Shown here one piece after another: positions 1 to 6,322 of a stretch of DNA of 6,735 bases; within the stretch, counting starts at the first letter, position 1; each line of letters starts with the position of its first letter. Made by a program: the position numbers and the translations under genes. Origin of the DNA: Nitratifractor sp. (lineage in GTDB: Bacteria; Campylobacterota; Campylobacteria; Campylobacterales; Sulfurovaceae); assembly GCA_015485845.1 (NCBI GenBank), contig WFSU01000129.1:1-6735 (forward strand), read 5' to 3'. The notes under the pieces were generated by a model, which saw only the letters and a program-made list of their open reading frames with translations, made no database searches and had not been told where the DNA came from.

Positions 1-101
1 TCCCTTCGCAGTCGCACCACATTTCTACGGATATGCGACACCTCTCTGGGTGTCAAACTCCGGCCATCGATTCGGTTGGTTGGTTTTACTGACTTTTTCA
101 T
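1..101 (-). CDS. Possible N-terminal fragment of an unidentified basic protein, cut by the window edge
   Basis: A minus-strand frame opens with ATG at 101-99 and stays open to the window edge, giving 33 codons plus two bases. The peptide begins MKKSVKPTNR and contains SLTPREVSHIRRNVVRLRR. It is rich in Arg and Lys and would fit the start of a nucleic-acid-binding protein, but no family can be assigned. The ATG lies where GC-rich sequence gives way to AT-rich intergenic DNA, which favours a real gene start. A TATAAT lies only 8 bases upstream and no Shine-Dalgarno is visible, so a message from that box would be nearly leaderless. The opposite strand is also open from 1 to 105 with a stop at 106-108, so the strand is not certain. 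Confidence 0.4.
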   Translation of the reverse strand, partial: MKKSVKPTNRIDGRSLTPREVSHIRRNVVRLRR

Positions 102-103
102 AA

Positions 104-115
104 TATAATATTATA
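104..115. promoter_or_regulatory. Palindromic double -10 box (possible divergent promoter)
   Basis: TATAATATTATA is a perfect 12-bp palindrome. It gives a consensus -10 hexamer on the plus strand (104-109) and another on the minus strand (115-110). The minus-strand copy faces the partial left-edge gene; the plus-strand copy faces the operon at 284, about 170 bases away. Neither has a convincing -35. It may simply be AT-rich sequence, since a better-placed operon promoter exists at 255-260. Confidence 0.35.
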
Positions 116-197
116 CCGCAATTCAGCTTATTGTTTGGTGGAGTAATAGAAGTTTTGTGTAGTGAAATTTTTCGGAGTAGGGTCTTCAGTCCAACAA

Positions 198-229
198 GAA
201 CGCTTGAGCGTTCAATTTGAACAATTCAA
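198..229. promoter_or_regulatory. Stacked inverted repeats upstream of the operon promoter (possible operator)
   Basis: A 16-bp inverted repeat with 7-bp arms (GAACGCT at 198-204, AGCGTTC at 207-213, spacer TG) is followed by three alternating 5-bp elements: TTCAA 211-215, TTGAA 217-221 and TTCAA 225-229. The cluster ends 25 bases before the operon -10 box, so it covers the place where a -35 or an activator/repressor site would lie. The spacing suits a dimeric regulator, but the regulator is unknown. As RNA the first arm pair could form a hairpin only with a strained 2-base loop, so a DNA site is the more likely reading. Confidence 0.45.
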
Positions 230-251
230 ACAAATAATTACGAATAAACTT

Positions 252-260
252 TGGTATAAT
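252..260 (+). promoter_or_regulatory. Promoter of the four-gene operon (extended -10)
   Basis: TGG followed by TATAAT (255-260) is a consensus extended -10. No TTGACA-like -35 is found 16-18 bases upstream; that stretch is AT-rich, as is common in Campylobacterota sigma-70 promoters. The expected start near 267 would leave a leader of about 17 bases before the ATG at 284. A Shine-Dalgarno AGAGG at 274-278 lies 5 bases before that ATG. Confidence 0.65.
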
Positions 261-283
261 ACTCCCAAAAAACAGAGGCTACT

Positions 284-994
284 ATGACCAAATCCCACTG
301 GACTGATCTCGTGACGCTTCTGCTCATCGGCGGGGCGTACCTCCTGCCGGAGCCGTACCACACACCGGTGTTAATGGCGGGTCTGTTTGCGTTTTCAGGG
401 GCGGTGACCAATCAGCTGGCGATCCACATGCTCTTTCACCGGGTGCCGGGGCTTTATGGCTCGGGGGTGATCGAGAAGAATTTTGAGCAGTTCAAACGCT
501 CAATCCGCTCCATGGTGATGACACAGTTTTTTACCTCTGAGAAACTCAATGCCTTTTTTGTCGAGGAGGAGCAGCAGATCGATCTGGCTCCTTTGGTCGA
601 GTCGGCCGATTTCGATCCGGCGTTTGATGCACTCAAAGCCAGTGTCATGGAGTCCAAGCTGGGGCAGATGCTTCAAATGTTTGGTGGAGAATCGGCGCTT
701 GAACCGTTGCGAGAGACGTTTGCCCGCAAGCTCAAAAGTGCGGTGGTCGGCATCGTCTCCTCCGAGGCCTTTCGGGCACAGATGGAGCATCACCTCGCCC
801 ACTCTTCGCTCAGTCAGGATCTTATTGCCCAGATTGAGCGGATCGTCACCCGCCGCCTCGATGAGCTGAGCCCGGCGATGGTCAAGGAGCTGGTCTTTGA
901 GCTGATCCATGCCCATATGGGGTGGCTGGTAGTATGGGGCGGTGTGTTTGGCGGGCTGATTGGGCTGATCTCGTCGCTGGTGGTGCGGTCATGA
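284..994 (+). CDS. DUF445 family membrane protein
   Basis: This 236-residue protein fits the DUF445 (YheB-like) family, whose function is not established. The diagnostic segment near the N-terminus, GAVTNQLAIHMLFHR (residues 39-53), sits at the end of a hydrophobic stretch (about 27-45). A shorter hydrophobic stretch at about 8-21 precedes it. The C-terminus carries the other typical piece, HMGWLVVWGGVFGGLIGL (211-228), as a terminal membrane helix. The middle (about 60-205) is soluble, mostly helical and acidic to amphipathic, and probably cytoplasmic. The protein is short compared with DUF445 members of about 400 residues, but both conserved ends are present, so it looks like a compact version and not a truncation. 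The start is supported by AGAGG 5 bases upstream and a promoter just before it. Its stop overlaps the next start as ATGA, which implies translational coupling to the DUF2868 gene. Confidence 0.85.
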   Translation: MTKSHWTDLVTLLLIGGAYLLPEPYHTPVLMAGLFAFSGAVTNQLAIHMLFHRVPGLYGSGVIEKNFEQFKRSIRSMVMTQFFTSEKLNAFFVEEEQQIDLAPLVESADFDPAFDALKASVMESKLGQMLQMFGGESALEPLRETFARKLKSAVVGIVSSEAFRAQMEHHLAHSSLSQDLIAQIERIVTRRLDELSPAMVKELVFELIHAHMGWLVVWGGVFGGLIGLISSLVVRS

Positions 995-2511
995 CGCTGG
1001 CACATTACATCGACTTGGCTCAGTTATTACCCAAACATCTCGGCACACATGCGCAGAATCGTGCGTTTGGATTGGAAAATCCGGACAGTACGCCCACAGA
1101 GCAGATCGAAGCATGGCGCACACAACATATCGATCGCTTGGAGCTGCCACGATGGAGTGATGTGTTTGTGAAGTATCACTACTGGATCGGACTGATTGGG
1201 GGCGTGATGGCGTTTGTGCTTGGTGCGATCTCGGGGGCGACGCTGCTGAGTTACAGTGGAAAAGCCCCGGTCAATGTGGTCTATTTTTTGGCATTGGCTG
1301 TCGGGGTGCCCGTGGTGACGATGGGGTTGGCGTTGATCTCAATGGCACGGGCTTCACGGGCGCACAATGTATTGGTGCATCTCTCACCGGCATCGTGGAT
1401 GGAAAAAATCCTTTCGCGTTTTTCTCCCAAAAACCAGGAGACACTCGAAAACCTCCACTTCAATCCCCGACTATCCAATTGGCTCGTGATTGAACGCGCA
1501 CAGATGATGGCATGGTGGTTTGCCTTTGGGGTGCTGATCGCGCTCCTTGGGGTTGTAGTGACACAGGATGTCGCGTTTGCATGGAGCACGACTCTTTCGG
1601 TGACTCCGGAGCAGTTTCACCGTTTGGTGGGCTGGATCGCTGCACCGTGGAGTGCCTGGCTCCCTTCGGCTGTTCCTTCGGTTGACTTGATCGAGCAGAG
1701 CCAGTTCTTTCGCCTCGGCGGTAAACTGGACAACGCCATGATCCACCATGCGGCTCAGCTGGGACAGTGGTGGAAGTTTCTTGCTATGGCGACGCTGGTG
1801 TATGCATTGGGATTGCGCACCTTGGTATGGATTGCGGCGCGTATCGGCCTGCGCCGATCGGTCAAGGAGGCGGTGCTGACTCTCGAAGGGGTGCCGGTGT
1901 TGTTGGAGCAGATGAACACACCGGTTGTGGAGACCACTGCGCAACAGCCCGAGCCTGCGTTTGTTCAGGATTCTGATAGTTATGAGCGTCGGGTGACCGA
2001 GCTGGAACCTTCCTATGATGCCGTGCTGGGCTGGGCGATGGATCGTGAGACGATTCGGGTGATTTTGGATACCTTGCAGGTGGAGACCTCGTTGATTGCT
2101 GATCCGGGAGGGAATCGTACTCTGGAAGAAGATGCCGGGATTGTAGCGCAAATCACAAATGAGATGATGCGCATGACAGCAATCCCCCGCAAGATGTGGG
2201 GGATGTTTGATGAGATGCGATCGGAGGCTATGAAAGCTATGATCCCCGGAAAAGGGCGTTCGTCGGCAGAAGAGACCCCCTCACAGGAGGATGCGTCAAA
2301 AGACGTGCTCATGCTGGTCAAGAGTTGGGAGCCTCCGATGATGGACTGGGTTGATTTCCTCGAAGATCTTGCCGGGGCGGTCGATCGGATCACCGTCGCA
2401 CCGATAGGAACAGCTGAAGAGGGGTATCGTGCTGCATCCAGGGATGTCACTGTCTGGAGTCGGAAACTGCGCCTTGTGGATTTGGAAAAGGTCGTATTGT
2501 GGCAGCCTTGA
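991..2511 (+). CDS. DUF2868 domain-containing membrane protein
   Basis: This 506-residue protein belongs to the DUF2868 family, function unknown, usually found next to a DUF3482 GTPase. The start is the ATG overlapping the previous stop (ATGA at 991-994). An in-frame ATG at 922 would run 73 bases into the DUF445 gene and is less likely. Four membrane segments are visible at about residues 64-88, 94-120, 168-192 and 259-285. The stretch 207-241, with WIAAPWSAWLPSAVPS and then the SQFFR motif, is typical of the family and precedes the last helix. The rest (about 290-506) is a soluble, probably cytoplasmic domain. It has a Pro/Gln/Glu-rich linker (about 311-330), a central helical part, a low-complexity Ser/Glu spacer (about 423-437) and a C-terminal region around WVDFLEDLAGAVDR (453-466). 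It may anchor or regulate the GTPase encoded immediately downstream, which is an inference from gene order. Confidence 0.85.
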   Translation: MTLAHYIDLAQLLPKHLGTHAQNRAFGLENPDSTPTEQIEAWRTQHIDRLELPRWSDVFVKYHYWIGLIGGVMAFVLGAISGATLLSYSGKAPVNVVYFLALAVGVPVVTMGLALISMARASRAHNVLVHLSPASWMEKILSRFSPKNQETLENLHFNPRLSNWLVIERAQMMAWWFAFGVLIALLGVVVTQDVAFAWSTTLSVTPEQFHRLVGWIAAPWSAWLPSAVPSVDLIEQSQFFRLGGKLDNAMIHHAAQLGQWWKFLAMATLVYALGLRTLVWIAARIGLRRSVKEAVLTLEGVPVLLEQMNTPVVETTAQQPEPAFVQDSDSYERRVTELEPSYDAVLGWAMDRETIRVILDTLQVETSLIADPGGNRTLEEDAGIVAQITNEMMRMTAIPRKMWGMFDEMRSEAMKAMIPGKGRSSAEETPSQEDASKDVLMLVKSWEPPMMDWVDFLEDLAGAVDRITVAPIGTAEEGYRAASRDVTVWSRKLRLVDLEKVVLWQP

Positions 2512-3902
2512 TTGCTTCACCCCATCCCCGCTTCGCCGTTGTGGGACATCCCAACAAAGGCAAGAGCTCTATCGTCGCCTCCTTGGCATTTGATGATACG
2601 GTGCAGATCTCCGATACCCCCGGCACCACGACCCGTACCCGCTCCTTTCCGCTTACCGTCGATGGGGCAGTGCTCTATGAGCTGTTTGACACGCCGGGCT
2701 TCCAGCGGGCACGGCAGGTGCTAGCATGGCTGAAGGCGCAGGATGTTGGTGCTGATAAACGCCCCGAGGCAGTACGGGCATTCTTGCGTGTGCACCGGGA
2801 TGATCCGAAATTTGCCGACGAGGTGGAACTGCTGACCCCCATCATGGCTGGTGCGGGGATCCTCTACGTGGTGGACGGCTCCAAGCCCTACGGCGAAGAA
2901 TACGAGGCCGAGATGGAGATCCTCCGCTGGACGGGGCAGCCCTCGATGGCACTGATCAATCGGATCGGCACCGAGGATTACAGCGCGCAGTGGGAGGCGG
3001 CACTGGGACAGTATTTTAAGCTCATCCGCACCTACGATCCGATGGCACGGGATTTTGACGGGCACATCGCGTTGCTGGAAGGGATTGCGCAGCTGCGGCA
3101 GGAGTGGATGCCCTCGGTCAAGCGTTCCATTGCCCTCTTTGAGGCGTACCGACAGCGGCTTTTGGGGGCGACGGCTCAGAGTATTGCGCGTCTTGTGCAG
3201 CGCACCATTGCTCATGTTGAGCGGCTTCAATTTGCGGGAGAAGCCCCGACCAACATGGACAAAGAGAAACTTGCCTCCCGATACCAGGAGCACCTGCGTC
3301 GACTGGAGCAGCGTGAACAGCGGGATGTGGAGGCGATCTGGCACCATAAGCATCTTGACAAAGAGCAAGCCACCCTCCTGTTTGACGGAATCGATCTTTT
3401 CTCGAGGGAAAGTGCTTCGATCTTCGGCTTGACCCGCAAAGAGATGTTTGTCACCGGTATGGCAGGCGGCGCAGCAGCCGGGGCAGGGATTGATCTGTTG
3501 TTCGGGGGAACTACCTTTTTATTGGGAAGTGCGATTGGTGCGGTTGTGGGCGGTGTGGGTGCTTACTGGGGATTTGAGGAGCTTTCCGAGATCCGAATAT
3601 TGGGCACCACGCTGGGCAAGCGCTCCCTGGAGATGGGCCCGATGACCAACCGCAACTTCCCCTACATCCTCCTCGGCCGCGCCCTCTACCACGCCCACAC
3701 CGTGGCCTCCCGCTCCCATGCCGTACGGGGCACGGTGCAGCTGGTGATGGATGAGACGTTCAAGGAGCGGTGGCTGGGTGACGAGCTTCGGACGGAGTTG
3801 GAAACATATCACAAAACATTCCGCTCTGGCGAGGAGCCGGATGCCGAGACGTTCAAAGAGTATGAAGGGCTGATCTACCGAAGTTTGGAAATGTTGTTGT
3901 GA
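2499..3902 (+). CDS. DUF3482 family GTPase (membrane-associated P-loop protein)
   Basis: This 467-residue protein has an N-terminal Era/TrmE-like GTPase domain and a DUF3482-type C-terminal region. The P-loop is GHPNKGKSS (16-24). The switch region is DTPGTTTRT (39-47), the Walker B/G3 motif is FDTPGF (63-68), and VVDGSKP lies at 124-130. The G4 position reads LINRIG (152-157) and lacks the Asp of NKxD, so guanine specificity may be relaxed or recognised differently. Residues 205-290 are helical and charged, probably coiled-coil. A glycine/alanine-rich hydrophobic hairpin (about 316-358) probably enters the membrane, and a conserved-looking C-terminal domain follows. The chosen start is GTG at 2499, with GGAAAAGG (2484-2491) 7 bases upstream. 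It overlaps the DUF2868 gene by 13 bp. A TTG at 2508, making a TTGA overlap with that stop, is the alternative and would remove three residues. The tight coupling suggests a complex with the DUF2868 protein. Confidence 0.85.
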   Translation: MAALIASPHPRFAVVGHPNKGKSSIVASLAFDDTVQISDTPGTTTRTRSFPLTVDGAVLYELFDTPGFQRARQVLAWLKAQDVGADKRPEAVRAFLRVHRDDPKFADEVELLTPIMAGAGILYVVDGSKPYGEEYEAEMEILRWTGQPSMALINRIGTEDYSAQWEAALGQYFKLIRTYDPMARDFDGHIALLEGIAQLRQEWMPSVKRSIALFEAYRQRLLGATAQSIARLVQRTIAHVERLQFAGEAPTNMDKEKLASRYQEHLRRLEQREQRDVEAIWHHKHLDKEQATLLFDGIDLFSRESASIFGLTRKEMFVTGMAGGAAAGAGIDLLFGGTTFLLGSAIGAVVGGVGAYWGFEELSEIRILGTTLGKRSLEMGPMTNRNFPYILLGRALYHAHTVASRSHAVRGTVQLVMDETFKERWLGDELRTELETYHKTFRSGEEPDAETFKEYEGLIYRSLEMLL

Positions 3903-3916
3903 TGTGAGGCGTAACG

Positions 3917-4483
3917 ATGGCATACAAACTATTGACCGGCTTGATGATCCTTTTTTTCGTGATGTTTCCCCACTACTCGTGGTACATCACTCATCCCGAT
4001 GCGCCGCATGGATTGTTAGAACATGGCTTTGTTCTCTTCCAGTTTGTGGCCAATCAAACACTCGGGATCGTTCATGAGGCCGGGCACGGTGTGTGTTATA
4101 TTCTCCCGTGTCCACGATGGTATATGGTCGCAAACGGTACGATCTTCCAGCTGATGTTTCCTGCCGGTATCTCCTGGTACTACTGGAAGAGAGGTCAGCA
4201 ATACTGGGCATTTTTTGCACTTTTCTTCGTCGGTTTTTCCCTTCAATATATGGCTTGGTACATTTCGACAGCTCATGAAGGGTTGCACTTGCCCGCTTAC
4301 AAATCCTTTCTTGGTGTTGACAGCAATCATGACTTCAATTATCTTCTCGGATTGGCGGGCTGGGTTCCATACGATGGGGTGATTTCGGCTTTTGTCCATT
4401 TTTTCGCGTATATAATTATGCTGGCGGCATTGATTGGAATGATTTTTGTGTCGATACAGAAGGGCAAAGAATGGCGCCTGTAG
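3917..4483 (+). CDS. Polytopic membrane protein with HEAGH motif, M50-like putative metallopeptidase
   Basis: This 188-residue protein is almost entirely hydrophobic, with about five membrane segments (roughly residues 4-20, 35-52, 72-90, 95-118, 157-180). The second segment ends in VHEAGHGV (52-59), an HExxH zinc-binding motif inside the membrane as in site-2 (M50) proteases. A later segment has NHDFNYLLG (137-145) and WVPYDG (149-154), which could supply the third metal ligand (an Asp) and resembles the DG motif of M50 enzymes. Similar small HEAGH...HDWNYLL proteins occur in various bacteria without an assigned function. Proteolysis is therefore an inference, and a non-proteolytic zinc protein is possible. 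The start is supported by GAGG (3906-3909) 7 bases before the ATG. It lies 14 bases after the GTPase stop, so it is probably the last gene of the operon. Confidence 0.75.
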   Translation: MAYKLLTGLMILFFVMFPHYSWYITHPDAPHGLLEHGFVLFQFVANQTLGIVHEAGHGVCYILPCPRWYMVANGTIFQLMFPAGISWYYWKRGQQYWAFFALFFVGFSLQYMAWYISTAHEGLHLPAYKSFLGVDSNHDFNYLLGLAGWVPYDGVISAFVHFFAYIIMLAALIGMIFVSIQKGKEWRL

Positions 4484-4488
4484 ATTCC

Positions 4489-4508
4489 GTGTTGTGCCCC
4501 CACAGCAC
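4489..4508. terminator. Hairpin just after the operon, weak terminator candidate
   Basis: GTGTTGTG (4489-4496) pairs with CACAGCAC (4501-4508) across a CCCC loop: eight pairs with one T-G wobble, starting 5 bases after the stop of the last operon gene. The following bases (CATTTGG) hold only a short T run, so classical intrinsic termination is doubtful. It could be a Rho-assisted or 3'-end-protecting hairpin. Confidence 0.35.
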
Positions 4509-4524
4509 CATTTGGTACAACAAC

Positions 4525-4640
4525 ATAAAATATCGGTGAAATTATTTTATATATCATTGGTTTGTTGCATCTGTTTTGTTGTGCAACATTATTGGTGTTG
4601 TCAGGGACGACCAAAGGAAGTGCCTATAGTGTGCAACACC
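4525..4640. repeat. Repeated GTTG/CAAC inverted repeats between convergent genes
   Basis: The 162-bp gap between the convergent operon and helicase holds several short complementary elements. ATAAAATA (4525-4532) pairs with TATTTTAT (4543-4550). TGTTGCA (4563-4569) pairs with TGCAACA (4582-4588). GGTGTTG (4594-4600) pairs with CAACACC (4634-4640). TTGGT..TGTC (4592-4602) pairs imperfectly with GACGACCAA (4606-4614). TGTGCAACA also occurs as a direct repeat (4580-4588 and 4630-4638). None is followed by a strong T tract on either strand. They probably help 3'-end formation of one or both transcripts; no gene is seen here. Confidence 0.4.
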
Positions 4641-4645
4641 CTGGT

Positions 4646-6133
4646 TTATGAGCGTTTCCCGTCGTATTGCTTATTCTTCTTACGATAACCACCCGATTTA
4701 TTCCGGTCGTTTTTGCGGTTGCCTTGATAGCCGTTTCGGTTATTGCGGTTTCGGTTGTAATTTCCCCCACCACGCTTGCGGTTATTATGGTTTCCGCCCC
4801 GGTCATGGCGGGCGCGTTCGATGAGGCGTTCGATCTCTTCGAGGCTCAGACCGATTTTTTCTTTGCCGGTGACGGAGGATTCCCGGAGGACGTAGGTGGC
4901 CAGTAGCTGGGCGATGGTGACGATATCAAGGTCGTGCTGGAGGGTGCGGACGAGGTCGATGCCTTCTTCGGTGATTTTGGTGGCAGCGATTTCGCCGAAG
5001 AGGGCGTTGCCCTTGGACTCCTGGAGCTCCTGACGGGTGGGGATCACCTGGGAGGCCATGGTGGTGCCCACGTCCCGCTCGATCCGTTTGATGGCACGCA
5101 GTTCATTGGGGCTGACGAGAGTGATCGCTTCGCCGCTCTTGCCGCCGCGTCCGGTCCGGCCGATGCGGTGGACGTAGCTCTCGGAGTCAAAGGGCATGTG
5201 GTAGTTGAAGACATGGGTCACATCGTTGACGTCGAGTCCGCGTGCGGCAACGTCAGTGGCGACGAAGATATCGACCCCGCCCTGTTTGAAGGCTCGGATG
5301 GTCACTTCGCGCTGTTTTTGCTCCATGTCACCGTGGAGAGAGGCGACTTTGAACCCCTGAGAGGTGAGGTGGGCTGCGAGGCGGTCGACCTCTTTTTTCA
5401 TCCGGCAGAAGATGATACATTTGCCGGGATTTTTGTAGTCGATCAGGCGGACAAGCGCATCGTCGCGTTCGCGCTCCTGGACGACGTAGTAGAGTTGGGT
5501 GATGTCGGTGTTGGTGCTCTCGGCTTTGGTGATCGAGACGGTTTTGGGATCGTGGAGGATCGATTCGGCCAGCTTGCGGATTGCTTTGGGCATGGTGGCG
5601 GAGAACATCAGGGTTTGGCGCTTTTGCGGGAGGAACGTGAAAATATTTTTGATCTCATCGAGGAAGCCCATGTCAAGCATCTCATCGGCCTCATCAAGGA
5701 CGACGAAGCTGGGGTTGATTTTGATCTTGCCTCCCTGGAGGAGATCTTGAAGGCGGCCGGGGGTGGCGACGACGATGGAGGCTTGGCGGATCCGTTCGAT
5801 CTGCTTGCCATACGGCGTGCCGCCATAGACGGTCGCGGTGCGCAGTCCGGCTCCGCGTCCGAAGCGGTAGAGTTCGTCGCTCACTTGCATCGCCAGCTCG
5901 CGGGTGGGGACGATGACGAGCCCTTCGACGGTGCCATCTGCGGCCATCATGTTCATCATCGGCAAGCCAAAGGCAGCGGTTTTTCCGGTGCCGGTCTGTG
6001 CCTGGGCGATGATGTCGTGTCCTTCGAGGATGAGGGGGATGGCTTCTTTCTGGACGGGGCTGGGCTCGCGAAAGCCTGCTTCATCCACCGCCGCTTGTAT
6101 TTCGGGTTTCAGGTGAAAATCGGTAAAGGTCAT
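4646..6133 (-). CDS. deaD: DEAD-box ATP-dependent RNA helicase (RhpA/DeaD-like)
   Basis: This 495-residue cytoplasmic enzyme uses ATP to unwind or remodel RNA, typically in ribosome assembly, cold adaptation and mRNA decay. All core motifs are intact: Q motif with Q28, motif I AQTGTGKT (45-52), Ia PTREL (76-80), Ib TPGR (124-127), II DEAD (147-150), III SAT (178-180), IV IIFC (240-243), V ATDVAARGLDV (292-302) and VI HRIGRTGR (322-329). After the core comes a helical segment (about 340-440), then a basic Asn/Arg/Gly-rich tail (about 445-495) expected to bind RNA without sequence specificity. Length and layout resemble Helicobacter pylori RhpA, known as that species' only DEAD-box helicase and a partner of RNase J. 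The orthology is judged from memory. The ATG at 6133-6131 has no clear Shine-Dalgarno but places the Q motif correctly. The gene is monocistronic and convergent with the operon. The symbol deaD is the generic name; rhpA would be an alternative. Confidence 0.95.
   Translation of the reverse strand: MTFTDFHLKPEIQAAVDEAGFREPSPVQKEAIPLILEGHDIIAQAQTGTGKTAAFGLPMMNMMAADGTVEGLVIVPTRELAMQVSDELYRFGRGAGLRTATVYGGTPYGKQIERIRQASIVVATPGRLQDLLQGGKIKINPSFVVLDEADEMLDMGFLDEIKNIFTFLPQKRQTLMFSATMPKAIRKLAESILHDPKTVSITKAESTNTDITQLYYVVQERERDDALVRLIDYKNPGKCIIFCRMKKEVDRLAAHLTSQGFKVASLHGDMEQKQREVTIRAFKQGGVDIFVATDVAARGLDVNDVTHVFNYHMPFDSESYVHRIGRTGRGGKSGEAITLVSPNELRAIKRIERDVGTTMASQVIPTRQELQESKGNALFGEIAATKITEEGIDLVRTLQHDLDIVTIAQLLATYVLRESSVTGKEKIGLSLEEIERLIERARHDRGGNHNNRKRGGGNYNRNRNNRNGYQGNRKNDRNKSGGYRKKNKQYDGKRS
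4676..4799 (-). repeat. Low-complexity Asn/Arg/Gly-coding tract in the helicase tail
   Basis: The DNA behind helicase residues about 445-485 is built of near-repeats such as CGGTTTCGGTT and CGGTTATTGCGG on the plus strand. These encode NRKRGGG, NYNRNRNNRN and related blocks. Tracts of this kind change length easily between strains. Confidence 0.6.
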
Positions 6134-6166
6134 GGTGTTACTTTATGGTTAAATTGTTCTTGAAGG

Positions 6167-6180
6167 CTACTATCGAGTAG
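6167..6180. promoter_or_regulatory. Small inverted repeat in the helicase leader
   Basis: CTACT and AGTAG are separated by ATCG, giving a 5-bp stem with a 4-base loop. It lies about 33 bases upstream of the helicase start, inside the predicted leader. Leaders of cold-shock helicases are often structured, but this stem is weak on its own. Confidence 0.25.
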
Positions 6181-6203
6181 GGGCATTGCAGAAAACTAAA
6201 CAT

Positions 6204-6222
6204 ATTATAGCGGGTTAAACCC
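6204..6222 (-). promoter_or_regulatory. Helicase promoter -10 with adjacent palindrome
   Basis: On the minus strand TATAAT (6209-6204) gives an expected start near 6197 and a leader of about 64 bases. The -35 is weak. Directly upstream of the -10, at 6212-6222, lies GGGTTAAACCC, an inverted repeat with 5-bp arms around one central base. Its place in the spacer would let a bound regulator block or assist RNA polymerase. Confidence 0.55.
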
Positions 6223-6255
6223 AAATAGTAATTGCGTTCGAGTTAAGCTGAGACT

Positions 6256-6288
6256 GTGCAGGCAAGGATACCTTTCTCGGCCTTGCAC
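6256..6288. other. Hairpin in the gap upstream of the helicase gene
   Basis: GTGCAGGC (6256-6263) pairs with GCC-T-TGCAC (6280-6288) through eight pairs and one bulged base. A competing stem is possible between GCAAGG (6262-6267) and CCTTGC (6281-6286). No T tract follows on either strand, so it is not a normal intrinsic terminator. It could be the end of a lost element or a regulatory structure. Confidence 0.35.
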
Positions 6289-6322
6289 GTGGGAGAAGCA
6301 GGAGGTATTATCATTATCACCT

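Noticed and set aside
922..990. Upstream ATG extension of the DUF2868 protein
   Set aside because: It would overlap the DUF445 gene by 73 bases, while the ATG at 991 makes a typical ATGA junction and gives a family-like N-terminus.
1471..2151. Minus-strand open frame of 226 codons inside the DUF2868 gene
   Set aside because: It lies entirely within a well-supported coding region on the other strand, and its His/Arg/Gln-rich product has no recognisable domain.
3519..3923. Minus-strand open frame of 134 codons at the end of the GTPase gene
   Set aside because: It is antisense to the conserved C-terminal region of the GTPase, without its own promoter or a recognisable product.
4446..4688. Plus-strand frame of 80 codons spanning the convergent gap
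   Set aside because: It overlaps both flanking genes, is Cys/Val/Phe-rich with no family resemblance, and has no Shine-Dalgarno.
4934..6163. Plus-strand open frame of 409 codons opposite the helicase
   Set aside because: It is the antisense shadow of a certain DEAD-box gene. The long open stretch comes from GC-rich codon use, and the product is a low-complexity Gly/Asp/Ala string with no domain.
6300..6320. AGGAGG sequence suggesting a plus-strand gene start
   Set aside because: No ATG, GTG or TTG follows at proper distance with an open frame; the next codons are ATT and ATC.
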